Assembly: GCA_964017065.1 (NCBI GenBank)
Contig: OZ024786.1
Location: 2,416,411 to 2,480,410 of the forward strand
DNA length: 64,000 nt
Direction of reading: 5' to 3'
Origin: Haliclona indistincta
Taxonomy: Eukaryota > Porifera > Demospongiae > Haplosclerida > Chalinidae
Below the pieces are notes generated by a model that was not told the origin of the DNA, did no database searches, and saw only the letters and a list, made by a program, of their open reading frames with translations. A program made the position numbers and the translations under genes. This document shows, piece after piece, positions 1 through 10,959 of the stretch; within the stretch, counting starts at the first letter, position 1; each line of letters starts with the position of its first letter.

Positions 1-668
1 ATAAACCCCTGACCAGAGGACACCATGAACTATAAGGATGACTTTTGTTGGTCCCAATGGTATCCGCCTTAGAGAGGTTCCACTGTACTCGTGACCAGTC
101 CCTAGCTTAATTTTTATCAACTCATGTTCCTTTGTTCTAGGTCAGAGCATGGAAATACGTAGCATATTCTTAGCAGTTTAGTACTAGTATACAATAAGGT
201 GGCGGTTATGCTCATTAACGCGTAAAAGTATTCATGGCTGTGGTTACCACAACTATATTCATGAGCTGTTTATGATGGCGTAATCTATATAGTTTTTAGA
301 CCACAGCTAACTTGAGCTAATTAAGTGATGTTGACCGATCAGGTTGCGTAGCTGTGGGTCTCTAAATCTCATAATGAATCCCGCCATTGCCGCGACCTCA
401 TAATGGAATCCCACCACACGGCGTACATTATGGTTCTGTGAGCGGAATTCTACTAAATAATTTTTACAACGCTCACGTGTCCTTGCTCATCGTTCGCGTT
501 GTTTCTGTTTGCTGTTGCTATTGGTCTAAATCAGTTAGACAGTGCATCCAATCGGATCTACGCGATGTAGATCCTCGGATGCGCTGTCTAACTATTATTT
601 ATTTGATACTGTATGTGTACATGTGTGTACTGTAGTCACTTCTTTAAAGCTTTGTTGTTGTCTCATAG
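1..668. other. WDR7 intron or upstream sequence with no gene seen
   Basis: I found no WDR7 exon or other gene here. The exon starting at 669 begins with the last base of a split codon, so a further WDR7 exon must lie to the left, probably outside the window. An imperfect hairpin sits at about 534-592 (arms GACAGTGCATCC / GGATGCGCTGTC around a second arm pair GGATCTAC / GTAGATCC). The open frames here look like chance. Confidence 0.5.
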
Positions 669-825
669 GTTGTGTGTATGGAATATGGAGCAGATACTGT
701 ATGACAGTGTGGGCGGGTCTTTGAGAGAGCATGCTGAACCAGATCTGGTCCCATGTCACTTTACAGCAGCAATGGCTGACTCCTGGGCCTCTCCAGCTGA
801 GCCATGCAGCCTGACTGACACACTG
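669..825 (+). CDS. WDR7: WDR7 (Rabconnectin-3 beta) internal exon, WD-repeat region
   Basis: This exon is bounded by an acceptor (tctcatag) and a donor (ctg|gtgag). Its first base completes a codon and the remaining 156 bases give 52 codons, ending in phase 0, which matches the phase-0 start of the next exon at 1846. The peptide begins LCVWNMEQ, corresponding to the WD strand RLNIWNI of vertebrate WDR7, and continues into a less conserved linker ending SLTDTL. WDR7 is a cytosolic WD-repeat protein that, with DMXL1/2, regulates V-ATPase assembly and activity on endosomes and vesicles. The assignment rests mainly on phase continuity and position, because this linker is poorly conserved. Confidence 0.75.
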
Positions 826-1038
826 GTGAGACATAATGTGATGAATAAGTGTGAGAAAAATTCATTTTTATGAAAGAATTAAAACGTGGAGTGTATAGTG
901 CTCTAGTTTGGCGAGCGTGTTTTCCTGTAATCCCACCATATCTTAATACTGTGCAGTGGTACTAAGCTAAAGCTTCCCACACTTTAAAAATTAAATTTAG
1001 TATTTGCTCATGCTTGAATCTTGTTTGCTAATGTGTGG

Positions 1039-1111
1039 GGCCTTGTGGCGCAACGGATAACGCGTCTGACTACGGATCAGAAGATTCCAGGTTCGAATCC
1101 TGGCAAGGTCG
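1039..1111 (+). tRNA. tRNA-Arg (anticodon ACG)
   Basis: A 73-nt cloverleaf. The acceptor stem GGCCTTG pairs with CAAGGTC, with one G-U pair. The anticodon arm TCTGA-CTACGGA-TCAGA gives anticodon ACG. The T arm CCAGG-TTCGAAT-CCTGG is perfect. The A box (TGGCGCAACGG) and B box (GGTTCGAATCC) are intact, so it should be transcribed by Pol III. It lies in the same direction as WDR7, inside a WDR7 intron, and CCA is not encoded. ACG is read as ICG after deamination, for CGN arginine codons. Confidence 0.97.
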
Positions 1112-1113
1112 TC

Positions 1114-1121
1114 TTTTTTTT
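1114..1121 (+). terminator. Pol III terminator of tRNA-Arg
   Basis: A run of eight T residues begins three bases after the tRNA 3' end, a canonical Pol III stop. Confidence 0.85.
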
Positions 1122-1845
1122 GCGGTCGACACAGGTTTGACATAATTTTTTTATACAAGCAAACACAAAAATAATTATAGTAAAGTACACCATAAATATT
1201 ATTATAGTACTAGTAGACTAGTGTTGGTTCAGTGCAAGCTAGACTAAGCTAATTTTCGAGTGCATGCGTGAACATAACCCGGCAACTAAAGCTGATATCG
1301 AAAAAAAGATCCGTGGGTCCCTAGATAACTAAGCTGTCTAGCTGCATGCCAAGTCTAGTCGTGCTACAGAGTGCCCACAACGAGATTTTCGATTTCTTAG
1401 TTGACGAAGCTGCTCGTTACTTCATGCACTTCGTAACGCACTATGGTAGCGCGCCTAGCCACCGTTTTTGCTAAAGACGAAGCACAGTCTTTGCTCTAAC
1501 TGGATATGCAGCGCTTTGTTCAGCCAAACCAATATGCGCAATGCTACGAGTGTTTCTTGCAGGCAACCATTTCAGCTTGCTTGTAAGTGGGCGTGGTGTA
1601 TTCCGTAACCTTAACCAAACCATGTAGGAAGCGCCCCATATTTTGTTGGAGTACTACGATGGTGCAGTTAGCATTCAAAATCACTCCGGCTGAGTTTGAT
1701 CTAGCATTTAGTGTGAACACAGTACTAGTATGCTTTCACCAAATACATGTATACATATGGGCTTCCCATAAGCACATTTCACGCAGGTTTACAAGCCCTA
1801 CGCATGCACTAGTAATTATTTACAGCTGTTTCTATTCTTCTGTAG

Positions 1846-1999
1846 AATCATGATACAGCTACCCCTGAGATCACATGTGCTCTGTATCTTGCTAAGTTTA
1901 GTCGACTAGTGTGTGGACAGAGTAATGGACAGATAGCCATAGTCTGGGCCGCCCAAGCAGCTACTAAACTACTCCTCAAGAACAAGAAATTTTCTAAAA
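1846..1999 (+). CDS. WDR7: WDR7 exon, WD-repeat region
   Basis: Acceptor cttctgtag| and donor aaaa|gtaagc bound 154 bp, entering in phase 0 and leaving in phase 1. The peptide contains LAKFSRLVCGQSNGQIAIVW, matching vertebrate WDR7 (IPAHGRLVCGREDGSIVIV), a WD repeat blade. The following LLLKNKKFSK matches the LLQGEHMLR linker. The split Asn codon (A|AC) is completed by the exon at 2307. Role as for the other exons: scaffold of the V-ATPase regulatory Rabconnectin-3 complex. Confidence 0.9.
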
Positions 2000-2306
2000 G
2001 TAAGCGATAGGATAATAAGTGTCTGCCTGAATTACATTTTGTACGAGCATAAGAAACTCTTTTAGCGCTTATGAATGTCAAACTAGGATTTTTTCAGTCC
2101 ATTGCAACTGCCTTCATAAATCGCAGACTCGTGGTCTCTCCTACATGTCATTATAATGACAATATGACTGCCAAATTTTCAATTGATGTCATTTTCTTTG
2201 GCTATGATAGTTCTACTCCATAGGTCAAAATTTGATCGCATATTATATAATTTGATCAGCATATTAAATTTTAGCTGATTGTTTAACTTTTCCTTTATTT
2301 GTTCAG

Positions 2307-2527
2307 ACTGGCCGCAGCACTATTTCCTCAAGGGTCACACGGGCAAGATCACGTGTCTGCTGTACCCGTGTGACTACAGCACAGCTTACAACAGCAACTA
2401 CCTGCTGAGTGGAGGAGCTGACTTCTCGGTGCGTCTCTGGGACCTCTATCAGGGAGTGCTGGTACATACGTTTGCTATGCACGGAGGACAGGTGAAGAAT
2501 ATCGTACCATGCCCACCAGAACTAAAC
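2307..2527 (+). CDS. WDR7: WDR7 exon, WD-repeat region
   Basis: Acceptor tttgttcag| and donor aac|gtaagt bound 221 bp. The first two bases (AC) finish the codon opened at 1999, and the exon ends in phase 0. The peptide WPQHYFLKGHTGKITCLLYP and then LLSGGADFSVRLWDLYQG is a near match to vertebrate WDR7 (LRGHRNKVTCLLYP, LISGGVDFSVIIWD), with the GH and WD dipeptides of a classical WD40 blade. HGGQVKNIVPCPPELN corresponds to HGGEITQLLVPPEN. An ATG at 2279 in the same frame is intronic and not a start. Confidence 0.95.
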
Positions 2528-2564
2528 GTAAGTATCATCAGTACATAACTGGACTGTATACATG

Positions 2565-2852
2565 TTTAAACCATAGTATGAATAATTCTCTTTGATGTAA
2601 CGACCGTTAATGAGGGCTATAAATCGTGTACAGCCCGCACGCGTTTCAAGATGGCCGCCGCGTTCGAGAATCCACAAACAAAGGGCGCTCGGGCTGCCCT
2701 GCGGTCTGCCCTGCCCTACGTTAGGCAAGCAGCGCACTATGGTTTAAAGTAGTTATATACCTCACAGTCGTTGTTTAAGCATTTAAAGCCCTTGGGCTAC
2801 GCCCGCGGGCTTTAAATCGCTTAAACACCTCCTGATCGGTATATAACTACTA
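2565..2852. repeat. MITE family C, copy 1
   Basis: About 288 bp, also found at 6615-6845 and, inverted, at 41304-41530. The shared body contains CAAGATGGCCGCCGCGTTCG and the 3' part is a palindrome: AGTAGTTATATACC, then TTTAAAGCCC...GGGCTTTAAA, then GGTATATAACTACT. A short non-autonomous DNA transposon is the best reading. The minus-strand reading frame across it is not a gene. Confidence 0.75.
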
Positions 2853-2961
2853 TACACAGGATTGTTTTCAAAACTTGATTATTTTTGCATTTACACAAAC
2901 GCTTTTTCATAAACCTTTCATGCATTGGGCAATGAGTTCTACTCAATTACTTCCCTTTTTG

Positions 2962-3165
<204 letters not shown>

Positions 3166-3168
3166 TAG

Positions 3169-3364
3169 CCACGACTCCAGACCTGTGTCTGCTCAGTAGC
3201 TGATGATCACTCAGTAGCTATTCTCTCAACGTCTGAGCGTAAATCTCTTCTCCTTGCTTCTTGTCACATCTCACCTGTAGAGTCTGTGCGATGGAGATTG
3301 GATGAAGACTTTCTCTTAGTGAAATGCACTGATGGGAGACTATACATATGGCAGATTGAAACAG
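3169..3364 (+). CDS. WDR7: WDR7 exon ending at a GC splice donor
   Basis: 196 bp, phase 0 in and phase 1 out. The peptide starts PRLQTCVCSVADDHSVAIL and continues ERKSLLLASCH and RLDEDFLLVKCTDGRLYIWQ, ending IETG. This follows vertebrate WDR7 ([51 protein letters not shown]) without gaps. Reading on meets a stop eight bases later (aat tag), and no GT lies between, so the donor must be ACAG|GCAAGA, a GC-type donor with an otherwise strong consensus. The Gly codon G|GT is completed by the exon at 41767. Confidence 0.95.
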
Positions 3365-3477
3365 GCAAGAATTAGCTGTACATAACACCAGGAGCTTATT
3401 ATTCCAAGCAGTGTACAGCCGTGAAATAAATGGGCCGCTATTACACGTGAGATTTATACAGCCCTATTACAAGTATA

Positions 3478-4390
3478 GGTTAACCCATGGGTTCCGAGGC
3501 GGTATGGGATATACCCGAGGCTGGTTAATTATACCGCCCGAGGGCGTAGCCCGAGGGCAGTATAATTAACCGCCGAGGGTATATTCCATACTGCCGAGGA
3601 ACCCATGGGTTAACTATTTTGTAGCTCAGAAAGCTCTAAGATCCAACAGCAAGACTGGCTTTCTGCACACTTTCGTTCGTTTACTAACCTGAATAAGCCA
3701 ACTTTGTCAAGTACGCGAGTGATCATTGGTTGACCGCCTGAAGAACTGACAGCAACGGTAAGCCTCGCTGAGGCATACGTGTGGGTCCTGCAGTTTAGTT
3801 ATGTAGCCTTTGCAGCTTAACAAACCTAGGTTGCAGTAGTTTGTCCAGCCATTCCGTGACCGGCGTCGTTCGTCACTGTCGAACGGTCCCGGCGTTTGTC
3901 TCGAGTAACGCGTTCTTTGCTAAGCTTGAGCTTGGCCCTCCCGACGAGCTTGGTTGATGCTCCAAACTTTGTCGTGCTTTTAGATGCTGCAAATAGTTCC
4001 CTTTACATGATTATGGCTGGTTTATTTGTTGTCCACAAGTTCAAGACGCCATTTTTTCGCACTATTTGAGTCCCACAAGTGTCATGAAACTTTAGTGCTA
4101 TAAAATCGCCGCAATCTCTTCAAAGGCAACTTCGGCTTCACTCTCTGTAAAGCCAGCCTCTCCTCCTTTCGTACGGAGGGGTAAGTGGGAGGTAACTTTT
4201 TGAAGTCAGCTGACTTCCTGGAGGATATATATATATTCCCCAGGAAGTGAGCGTGACTTCCTGGGCGATATATATATCCCTCAGGAAGTAGAACTACTTC
4301 CTGAGGGATATAAGTATTGCCCTGAAATCCGCAGTGGTATGGGATATATTCCACTAGCGGTGCCTTTGATCTTAGAGCTTCCTGAGCTAC
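3478..4390. repeat. Composite palindromic element family D, copy 1
   Basis: It begins with a near-perfect 138-bp palindrome (3478-3615) with ends GGTTAACCCATGGG and CCCATGGGTTAAC and centre GCCCGAGGGC. This is followed by an inverted pair, GTAGCTCAGAAAGCTCTAAG (from 3622) and CTTAGAGCTTCCTGAGCTAC (to 4390). Within it, 4213-4310 has nested CTTCCTG...CAGGAAG hairpins with TATATA loops. A second, shorter copy is at 25213-25586. I see no coding sequence; the minus-strand frame at 4082-4399 is part of the repeat. Confidence 0.65.
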
Positions 4391-5110
4391 AACGTACATT
4401 AACGCATGGCTGTATGGCTCGTACAGGAACTGCCTAATAAGGAAATTATTTTAAACGTGCTAAGCGGCGGAAATATTTTGTGCTAGCCTATTACTACAGC
4501 GCTATTCAGAGTTGTATACGGTCCTTGGAATGATAAACTCTTTATAACATAGATCAGATAATGCAATAATAAAAATAGTGATACTAATTATGTCATTATG
4601 TAACGGTAAGTATATTTATATGTAATTCTGATTGATAACATAATTATTGTAAATCACATAATAATAATTATTATGCTCATGAAAGTGCTAGTTATTATTC
4701 ATGTATTGTACAATGTATGGTTGCTACGTAATAACTATAAAATAATTAACGTATGAAAGCGCTGTTGTTGAATTTTTGTACTTTGATGACTCTTTGTAAT
4801 TATTTTCGCGATAACATTACTCTACTCAATCCATGCAAAGTTGCAAGTTTTTAATTATTTTGTTGCATTAATAGTATGTTGTTTTGTTAAATTATTAATT
4901 TTTCTTTGACTAATAAACAATAAGCCCTAGTTGAATACAGCACATGAGCTGTTTCTGCGGTTACTTGTATATGAATGTGTCGAACACTTTATCTACTCCT
5001 TAGCTCAGGTAACATAACCCATAATATCATAATATTACGTACTTGTCATGTTGATCATCTTACCTATGTGCGTACTTTTCAAAACTAACTAGTTTGCTGA
5101 CTTGTATAAT
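4391..5110. other. AT-rich spacer, nothing seen
   Basis: AT-rich sequence with no convincing open frame, relic or repeat. Confidence 0.5.
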
Positions 5111-5111
5111 A

Positions 5112-5195
5112 GTTATTATCATTGCAACTCGATAATGATGTGTAGGGATGACCGTGAATTAAGATGGCGGCCACTCGTGCACATAATAATATTAT
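5112..5195 (+). repeat. Solo 5' fragment of the composite foldback family
   Basis: TTATCATTGCAACTCGATAATGATGTGTAGGGATGACC and then AATTAAGATGGCGGC match the left end of the elements at 9547 and 29132. The rest of the element is absent. Confidence 0.6.
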
Positions 5196-5256
5196 GTTGT
5201 GTTTTTGAGTGTTTGTAGATTTGCAAAATGAGTCATGCAAATTACCTTTAGCGAAA

Positions 5257-6605
5257 TTTTCTTGCACAGTTCAATGTTTCTTTCATTTTCTTTGGCTCAT
5301 GTTATTAACCCTCGGCGCATATGCGCGAGGGTTACGGTACTTGCTTTGTCATTCGTTCGTTCGTTCGTTCGTTCATTCATTCATTCTGTCCAATGAGCTG
5401 CAGAGACCATCGCTCACTTCTGAAACTCGGTAAAGGTATGAACAGGCTTAGCACAACAATGGCTTGCAATGTGACTCGTGGATTTTGCTAAAGTGCTTTC
5501 GTTCTCGAGTTATGGCTGGCTCACCTTGACGGCCGTCTTTGACCTCTCTGACGGCAAAAGCGCCCATATTTGGCTACCTAGGTACTTGTAGATTCCATCT
5601 AAACCTTAGGACAGCTCTGGGGGTGCGTAGACATCTCAAGAAAAAGCCTATCAAAGCCAAGAGCAATGGCTACCAAGCTACTCAGTGTTCACGGTCACGC
5701 CCACTTGACACACCTTGTCTCGATTGTGGTCAGCACTTTGCTGTCTTCTGGTTAGCAGTGCAGTTTCAATAGCAAGCAGGTTGGCTTTAGCTGCAAAGCT
5801 CCTTCTGCAAACCATAACTAAGGAGCTAACTCTACAATGTGCAACACGCCGAGGGTTTCGTGAAATCTGTTCATTGTTTGGGTTGCTGATGTAAAATTCG
5901 GAAGGTACGAAGTTATTAAACTTAGTGCATTTGCATTTTTGTTGCCGGTATATTGTAGTTTTTTTTGCAATTCTAATCAGAGAAAGCTTTTCTACACTTA
6001 TGGTTAGTTTTCAGTCCTAATCATATGCAACAGCCATGCTTCCCTTCTTAAGGTGACTGGTCCTGTTTGTTGTGATATTAATGAGGAAATTTCTGTTGTC
6101 TAGAACATCTGACAGATATGACTAAACAGCACAGAACTTGCTCTACAGCATCACAGTATGTGTCCCTACATGCCCAGGGTCTCTCATCGAAATCTCCGAA
6201 GCATTAAGTGCACAGCTTACACACGATGCTGTAACAATTTTATGATTTTCTTGACGTGCAGTATTATAAATAGCTTTGTGCGTCAAACCAAGGACATTTT
6301 CGAGGGCATGACGGATCTTTTTTCCAGTATTTTGCTCGAGTCGTGAGTCATTGTTGATAAAGAAAATATACAGTGGCTTCCTCGTTATCAATGATAACTC
6401 ACAACTCGTTCTGTGATTTTTTAAACACGTGAAAGTTGCAATCGATCGTTCAGAACAGGCAATCTTAGGGATCTTTTGGCTGTAGCCATTGTTATTCCAA
6501 GTACTGCACATTACATGAGAGGAATAGAGAGGTCAATATGCAGGCCATAGTGGAGGAACACTATCAGAGGTAAATGGACCAGGAGGAGGAGTACATGAGA
6601 GAGCA
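5257..6605 (+). pseudogene. Degenerate POT transporter relic split by a MITE
   Basis: Three blocks in order match intact POT genes: 5257-5304 (the segment coding HTSMFLSYSLAP), 5878-6060 (LADVKFGRYEVIK through AAMLPFL) and 6519-6603 (NREINIQAIVEEHYER to the tail). The second block has small indels and the third has a stop (gaggtaaatgg for gaggtacatgg). The first two blocks are separated by the element at 5305-5873. The middle core and second membrane half are missing. It is clearly dead and lies just upstream of gene 1. Confidence 0.8.
5305..5873. mobile_element. MITE with AACCCTCGG terminal repeats, copy 1
   Basis: Starts TTAACCCTCGGCGCATATGC and ends with CGCCGAGGGTT plus about 16 bp of shared sequence. 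It carries internal (GTTC)n/(ATTC)n repeats. Similar copies lie at 26170-26736 and, inverted, at 54773-55335. This copy interrupts a POT relic. Confidence 0.75.
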
Positions 6606-6614
6606 TCTTTTTTA

Positions 6615-6845
6615 TTTAAACCATAGTATGAATAATTCTCTTTGATGTAACGAGCATTAATGAGGGCTATAAATCGTGTACAGCCCGCACGCGTTTCAAG
6701 ATGGCCGCCGCGTTCGAGAATCCACAAAGAAACGGCGCTCGTGCTGCTCTGCAGTCTTCCTGCGACGTAAGATAGCCAGCTAGACATCAGGCAAGCAGCG
6801 CACTATGGTTTAAAGTAGTTATATACCTCACAGTCGGTATATAAC
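6615..6845. repeat. MITE family C, copy 2 (palindrome deleted)
   Basis: Same body as 2565-2852, but the terminal palindrome is reduced to AGTTATATACC...GGTATATAACT with the middle lost. It sits directly after the POT tail relic. Confidence 0.75.
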
Positions 6846-7507
6846 TTAAACTCTGATTGCGGTTAACGTGTACTATGTGTCACGATACTGTAGGTATGCA
6901 TGAGAATTAGTGTTGGTGTACAAATGTCTCCCAACTACATTTTAAAATGGTTAGCACCAGCCAATAGGGCACACCTGTATTGCATTAGTTTCTTTCATGA
7001 ACAAACAACATCAAATTCTTCTTTAAGTGTGGTATAAAGAGGCTACTTACAGTGGAACCTTGAGCGCATAATGAGAGAGAACGTGGTAAAGAAACAGAGC
7101 GTGACACCCCACGCATTTGATTAAAATTGGAACTCCACGCAATGATAGACTTGTTTCTAAAGATAGAATAGTGATGGCTGACGGTACACACACGCGTGCT
7201 CACTCACATTATGCACTCCTGATGGATAAATATATTACCTGTCTACTGTACACTTATAATGTATGCACTACTGTGACTAGGAAACATCATTGTTTGTGAT
7301 CTCGACAATTTTCAAAACATTTAATTCTCGATTGCATCATGAAAGACAAACTGAAAGTTAATTCAAATGAATAGTTTAGTATATTTCAAATAAATTTAGC
7401 AAACTTCAATCTCATAGAAAGTGTTCTTCATTTTTGGTTTCAATGCTATAAGCTGTTGTTAATTAACTCATCGTGTATGAGCATAATTATTTCTCGACAT
7501 TGACTCC
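6846..7507 (+). other. 5' flank of POT gene 1, duplicated at gene 2
   Basis: Closely similar to 12026-12125 plus 13310-13863 upstream of gene 2, so gene and promoter were copied together. Shared stretches include CTTCTTTAAGTGT and GTGACACCCCA. I cannot pick out a clear TATA box. Confidence 0.6.
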
Positions 7508-9085
7508 ATGGCAGGTCCTCAAATATCGCAGTCTTCTGGTCTCAGTCGCTGGAAGCAATGGTGGAGGAGATCACCCAATACCTGCTGTAGTAAAAGGGTA
7601 CTATTGCTACTGGTGTGGCATATGCTGTTCACCTTCTCCTCGAGTGTTTTAACACTCACATTGCCTGTTTACATGTTGAATGGAATTTTCTTGCACACTT
7701 CAATGTTTCTTTCATATTCTTTGGCTCCTTTTATTGGCTGGCTTGCTGATGTAAGGTTCGGAAGGTACGAAGTTATTAAATTTGGTTCAATTGCCTCATT
7801 TCTTGCCTGTATATTGTACTATTTTGCAATACTCGCTGAAGAAAGCTTTTCTACACTGAGTTCAGTTTTGTATTCTGTAGCTCATGCGATACTTATCTTT
7901 CAATCAATAACTTATTCAGCAGCCATGCTTCCCTTCATAACTGATCAGATAATCGGTGCCACTTCAGGTGAGCTTAGTTCTGTTGTACGCTGGTATGTTT
8001 GGATGAGATATCTTGGCCTTGCTCTGTCTGACGTCATTGATAACTTTAGTGCACTAGCAAACTTTGTAAGTGTTTTTATTTTTGCCATTCTTGTTGCTGT
8101 GATCATCATCAGTGACTGCTTGTGTCAGCAGTGGTTGGACAGGACTCATAAGGTCACTAACCCCATCAAGCTCATCATACAGGTACTCAACTACACTAGG
8201 AAGCACAGATACCCTGAGAGACGCAGTGCCTTCACCTATATTGATGAGGAACAGCCCACACGAATGGACTATGGCAAGGAGAAGTTTGGAGGACCCTTCA
8301 CTGAGGAGGAGGTAGAGGATGTGAAGACTGTCTTACGCTTGCTTCCTTTGATCTTATGCTTCAGTCTCAGTGTTGTTGCTTTACAAATGATTCCCATTTT
8401 GGTATATCTTTTTTATGATAATGAAAGCAATGGATTTCTAAATGAATCAATTACGAGCTGGATCTTCCCTCTTATACTCATACCCATTTACCAGGTTCTG
8501 TTGAGTCGATTTTTTCGCAAGTTTTATCCAAGTATGATTCGATGCATGTGTGTTGGCTTGTTCATGTGTACTCTTGGCTATATTTTGTTGCTAGCTTTTG
8601 AAGTCTATGGTATACTGATCTCTGATGTTCAGAGATATTTATCTTGCAAGAGAGTATTGTTTTTTGTTTTAAATCCCGGTAATCAATCAGAATGGTACTG
8701 GAAACTCGATCCATATATCTTGTATGGTATTGGTAGAACAATAATTAGTGTGCTTCTTTTCGAATTCATTGTTGCTCAGTCACCAGACAAGATGAAAGGT
8801 TTCACCATGGGATTAATGCTAGCTTGTCGCGGCGTTGTGTTGTTGGTTGGTATAAAACTTAATGAATTGCAGTTCACAGTCTGTTTTGATGTGTTTGTAA
8901 CAATCGTTCTTGTTGTGTTGTTTGTGGTCTTCCTGATCCTTTCCAAGTGCTACACACTACGTGAGAGGAACAGAGAGATCAACATACAGGCCATAGTGGA
9001 GGAACACTATGAGAGGTACATGGACCAGGAGGAGGAGTACGACAGAGAGCATCCGCAATATTTATCAGAATCTGATATTGACTAA
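7508..9085 (+). CDS. POT/SLC15-like transporter 1
   Basis: A 525-aa intronless MFS membrane protein. Family marks: GWLADVRFGRYEV (about residues 77-90, MFS motif A), LPFITDQIIGATS then VVRWYVW (about 142-165, equivalent to the POT GADQF...FNWFY segment), a hydrophilic cytosolic loop at about 203-275 ending in EEEVEDVKTVLRLLPL, and EFIVAQSPDKMKG (419-431, the POT EF..SQAP..MKG motif). Membrane segments lie before and after the loop, as in a 6+6 MFS fold. The POT proton motif ExxERF in TM1 is absent, so substrate (peptides, nitrate, other) and coupling are unknown. The start MAGPQ is conserved in most copies. Closest relative is gene 2. Confidence 0.9.
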   Translation: MAGPQISQSSGLSRWKQWWRRSPNTCCSKRVLLLLVWHMLFTFSSSVLTLTLPVYMLNGIFLHTSMFLSYSLAPFIGWLADVRFGRYEVIKFGSIASFLACILYYFAILAEESFSTLSSVLYSVAHAILIFQSITYSAAMLPFITDQIIGATSGELSSVVRWYVWMRYLGLALSDVIDNFSALANFVSVFIFAILVAVIIISDCLCQQWLDRTHKVTNPIKLIIQVLNYTRKHRYPERRSAFTYIDEEQPTRMDYGKEKFGGPFTEEEVEDVKTVLRLLPLILCFSLSVVALQMIPILVYLFYDNESNGFLNESITSWIFPLILIPIYQVLLSRFFRKFYPSMIRCMCVGLFMCTLGYILLLAFEVYGILISDVQRYLSCKRVLFFVLNPGNQSEWYWKLDPYILYGIGRTIISVLLFEFIVAQSPDKMKGFTMGLMLACRGVVLLVGIKLNELQFTVCFDVFVTIVLVVLFVVFLILSKCYTLRERNREINIQAIVEEHYERYMDQEEEYDREHPQYLSESDID

Positions 9086-9546
9086 CTCATTAAAAATCAA
9101 ATCTAACTATAGTGCTTTGCAAATTTAAATATATATTACAGTGCTTTCATCATTTCAAGGTTATTTTCTATTTACTGCAAGACATTGTGTGCCACTGTGC
9201 TATTAGACTTCTTTACTACATACATGTATATAAAGCTATTTGAACCAAATGTAAGCCTCATAGCCAAAAGAGCTCTTTTTACTCAGCAGAATGCAGTGCA
9301 ATGCTATTTAAGTGTTTAGCAGTGTAACTTGTGAGTACAAAGCTGTGTCAATTTACTCGTACAATGTAGCAACCCACTGACAATAATAACACGCGCTAGC
9401 AAGTACTAATCTGTGCATTAAAATTTTTACGATTCACGAAAGCTACTTAGAAGTATGACCAACCAAATTTTGAATTTTTTTTTGAAAAAACCTCTTCTTC
9501 GAAATTTTTGAGTTTGAGTTGCAGAATTGCATTATTTTCACTTTTA
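9086..9546 (+). other. 3' flank of POT gene 1
   Basis: Similar to 15441-15860 downstream of gene 2, up to the point where the composite element inserts. No gene seen. Confidence 0.6.
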
Positions 9547-9910
9547 TTATCATTGCCGATAGGCAATGATATGTAGGGATGACCTCGAATTAAGATGGCG
9601 GCTACTCATGTGTGAAAATGAGTTTTCGCACATATCTCTACTATTATACATCTATACTGCATTTTAACTATCTCTAAGTGACTCTGAAGTGTAAGCGCTT
9701 GTAAGACGTCTATGAAAATCGCCGGGACTGCTTGCTTGACGACGAAAATCAAGACAGAGAGCATTTGCAGATCTTCACTGTTATAGCGTTTCTCGAGATT
9801 CTAGACATCTAGGATTGATCAGGCGATTGTTCTGAGCATGGAAATACCATTGGCTAAGCTGGCAGACGTTTATAAAGTGGTAAACTGAAATCGCCGCCCA
9901 CGCGAATTGT

Positions 9911-9955
9911 TCATCTTCTTTCTTCTTCTTCTTCTTCTTCTTCTTCTTCTTCTTT
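9911..9955 (+). repeat. (TTC)n microsatellite
   Basis: A run of TTC/CTT triplets inside the composite element. The same position in copy 2 (29512-29553) also has it. Confidence 0.95.
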
Positions 9956-10959
9956 GACAAGCATAGCGCTGTCCTGAGTGAACGAATCACTACCAAACCT
10001 GCACCATCGTATGTGTATATCTCTTGGTTAGTGCACTTACTTCTTAGATAGGCATCAAACACTACCAGAAGCGAGTAATCCTTGAAAAACATGGTTTTTG
10101 GACCGTTTTGGACTAACGACTTCATTAATTAACCCTCTTGTCGCTTCTTATCATTAACTCCGCCCACATCAGTTTTGCAGCTATCTCGCTACTGCGTTTT
10201 GTCTCTGCTCTGGACGCTTCAGCGCGCAAGCCAGAGGTATGAAAATGTGTCTAGACCAGTACTATACCCTAAATAACACTGATCTGTTCGTTAAAGCTTC
10301 AGATGGCGGGTTAAAGCTAACTTACACCGACGTGAACAACTTGAGTATGGCTAGCCTGCTTACCGGCGGCAAGATTCTACGCACAGTAAGGTTCCTACAC
10401 CACGCAGCGTAAGTTGTAAAGGACTAGAAGCCTTTGTGAGTGTGATATTGACATCAACAAGATTCTACTAGGCGTGCTCCTACTATTTAGGCTCCTCGCA
10501 GCAGTCACAGTGAATTTTCAGTGCTAGTCTGTGCTAGTCTCTTCTTCATCCATTACAATACTAACAAGTCAAATCATACCTGGACTTGACATTATGCTGT
10601 CTCCGTCCTCAACCTCTTTAACTATCTTAAACCTTTCATTGAATGATTATTATTGTGATTGGTAATAAAAAACATTTCAACCACACTCCTTACTCTCAAG
10701 AGGCTGTGCACGTTCACATCTCTGCTAGACTAGTATCTATATACTGCTCACAGAGTTGTAAAAACTGATAGTGATCAAAAAAGTAACAGGAACAAGTAAA
10801 GTAAAAAATCTTTAATAAAAAAAAACTGAAAAGTGTAGGGATGACTCTTAAAAAAGGAAAGGAACAAGATGGGATGATGCTTGCAAAAGTAAAGGAACAA
10901 GATGGAATAATGCTTGCAAATGTAAAAGTCCCAAGTATCCCTACATCAGCGGCTTGAAG

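Larger units (their letters stand above)
826..1845 (+). other. WDR7 intron containing a tRNA gene
   Basis: A GT-AG intron of 1,020 bp between two WDR7 exons. Apart from the tRNA-Arg at 1039-1111 and its T-run, I see nothing functional. Confidence 0.7.

Noticed and set aside
2279..2306. ATG at 2279 as a gene start
   Set aside because: It is in the intron before the acceptor at 2306; WDR7 homology starts after it and the phase with the upstream exon is correct.
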